From contig JAHFUH010000330.1 of assembly GCA_023265215.1 (NCBI GenBank), positions 1 to 6,306 on the forward strand: DNA of 6,306 bases, in the 5' to 3' direction. Numbering within the stretch: the stretch's first letter is position 1; every line of letters begins with the position of its first letter. The stretch is from Acidobacteriota bacterium. GTDB lineage: Bacteria; Acidobacteriota; UBA6911. Position numbers and translations under genes: made by a program. This document shows positions 6,195 to 6,306 of the stretch, one piece after another. The notes beneath the pieces were generated by a model, which was not told where the DNA came from, searched no databases, and saw nothing but the letters and a program-made list of their open reading frames with translations.

Positions 6195-6306
6195 ATTTGG
6201 CTGTTCATATCCGCATAGGGTTCGCGCAAGAATAAGTTCACATTCTGGCGCGAGCGCCGGGCGGGCAGATGCAAGGCGCCGCGACGCAGGCGATGTGGTT
6301 CATCTC
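6191..6306 (-). CDS. Possible 3' end of an upstream gene, unidentified
   Basis: A frame open from the right window edge to TGA at 6191-6193 gives 37 residues ending NLFLREPYADMNSQI. Its stop overlaps the start of the next gene in the ATGA arrangement common inside operons. Third codon positions are GC-rich, like coding sequence, whereas the other frame examined for the downstream gene's start has an early stop. I do not recognise the family from this Arg-rich tail. If real, it belongs to the same transcription unit as the dehydratase-like pair. Confidence 0.42.
   Translation of the reverse strand, partial: DEPHRLRRGALHLPARRSRQNVNLFLREPYADMNSQI

Overview
The window looks like chromosomal DNA from an environmental bacterium with moderate to slightly high GC. 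An acidobacterium-like soil or sediment organism is my best guess. It rests on the style of the secreted esterase (the EGTGATPSLV and ADHGGMIP signatures) and on GC-hairpin interspersed repeats that spuriously translate as 'RPGGPALNSPERQ'-type peptides. This is a recollection-based inference; no marker gene is present.

Layout. (1) Positions 2-1093, plus strand: the C-terminal two thirds of a type-B carboxylesterase, cut by the left window edge. (2) 1097-1139: a perfect 18-bp inverted repeat filling the gap between two convergent genes. (3) 1140-2060, minus strand: a secreted alpha/beta-hydrolase of the PHB-depolymerase/feruloyl-esterase type. (4) 2061-2488: no credible gene, but two different repeat elements side by side. 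One is a REP-like inverted repeat (2073-2152). The other is a roughly 310-bp palindromic MITE-like element (about 2169-2478) with 27-bp matching ends, a perfect 9-bp target duplication and six mirrored GC hairpins. (5) 2489-3700, minus: a 12-TM major facilitator transporter. (6) 3741-5021 and 5028-6194, minus: two tightly spaced subunit-like proteins of the 2-hydroxyacyl-CoA dehydratase / benzoyl-CoA reductase (HgdAB, PF06050) superfamily. (7) 6191-6306, minus: probably the tail of another gene, overlapping the next gene by ATGA.

The minus-strand genes from the right edge to 2489 probably form one operon (4-nt overlap, 6-nt gap, 40-nt gap). It would make a reductive-dehydratase-like pair together with a transporter, plausibly for uptake and conversion of an organic acid. 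The radical-initiating ATPase/activase normally needed by this enzyme class is not visible. By eye the usual three cluster-binding cysteines are split between the two proteins: the 3741-5021 product keeps the two N-terminal positions and has Thr at the third, while the 5028-6194 product keeps only the C-terminal one. The best unexplained signals are this cysteine pattern and the mirrored-hairpin mobile repeat inserted one base after the transporter stop codon.
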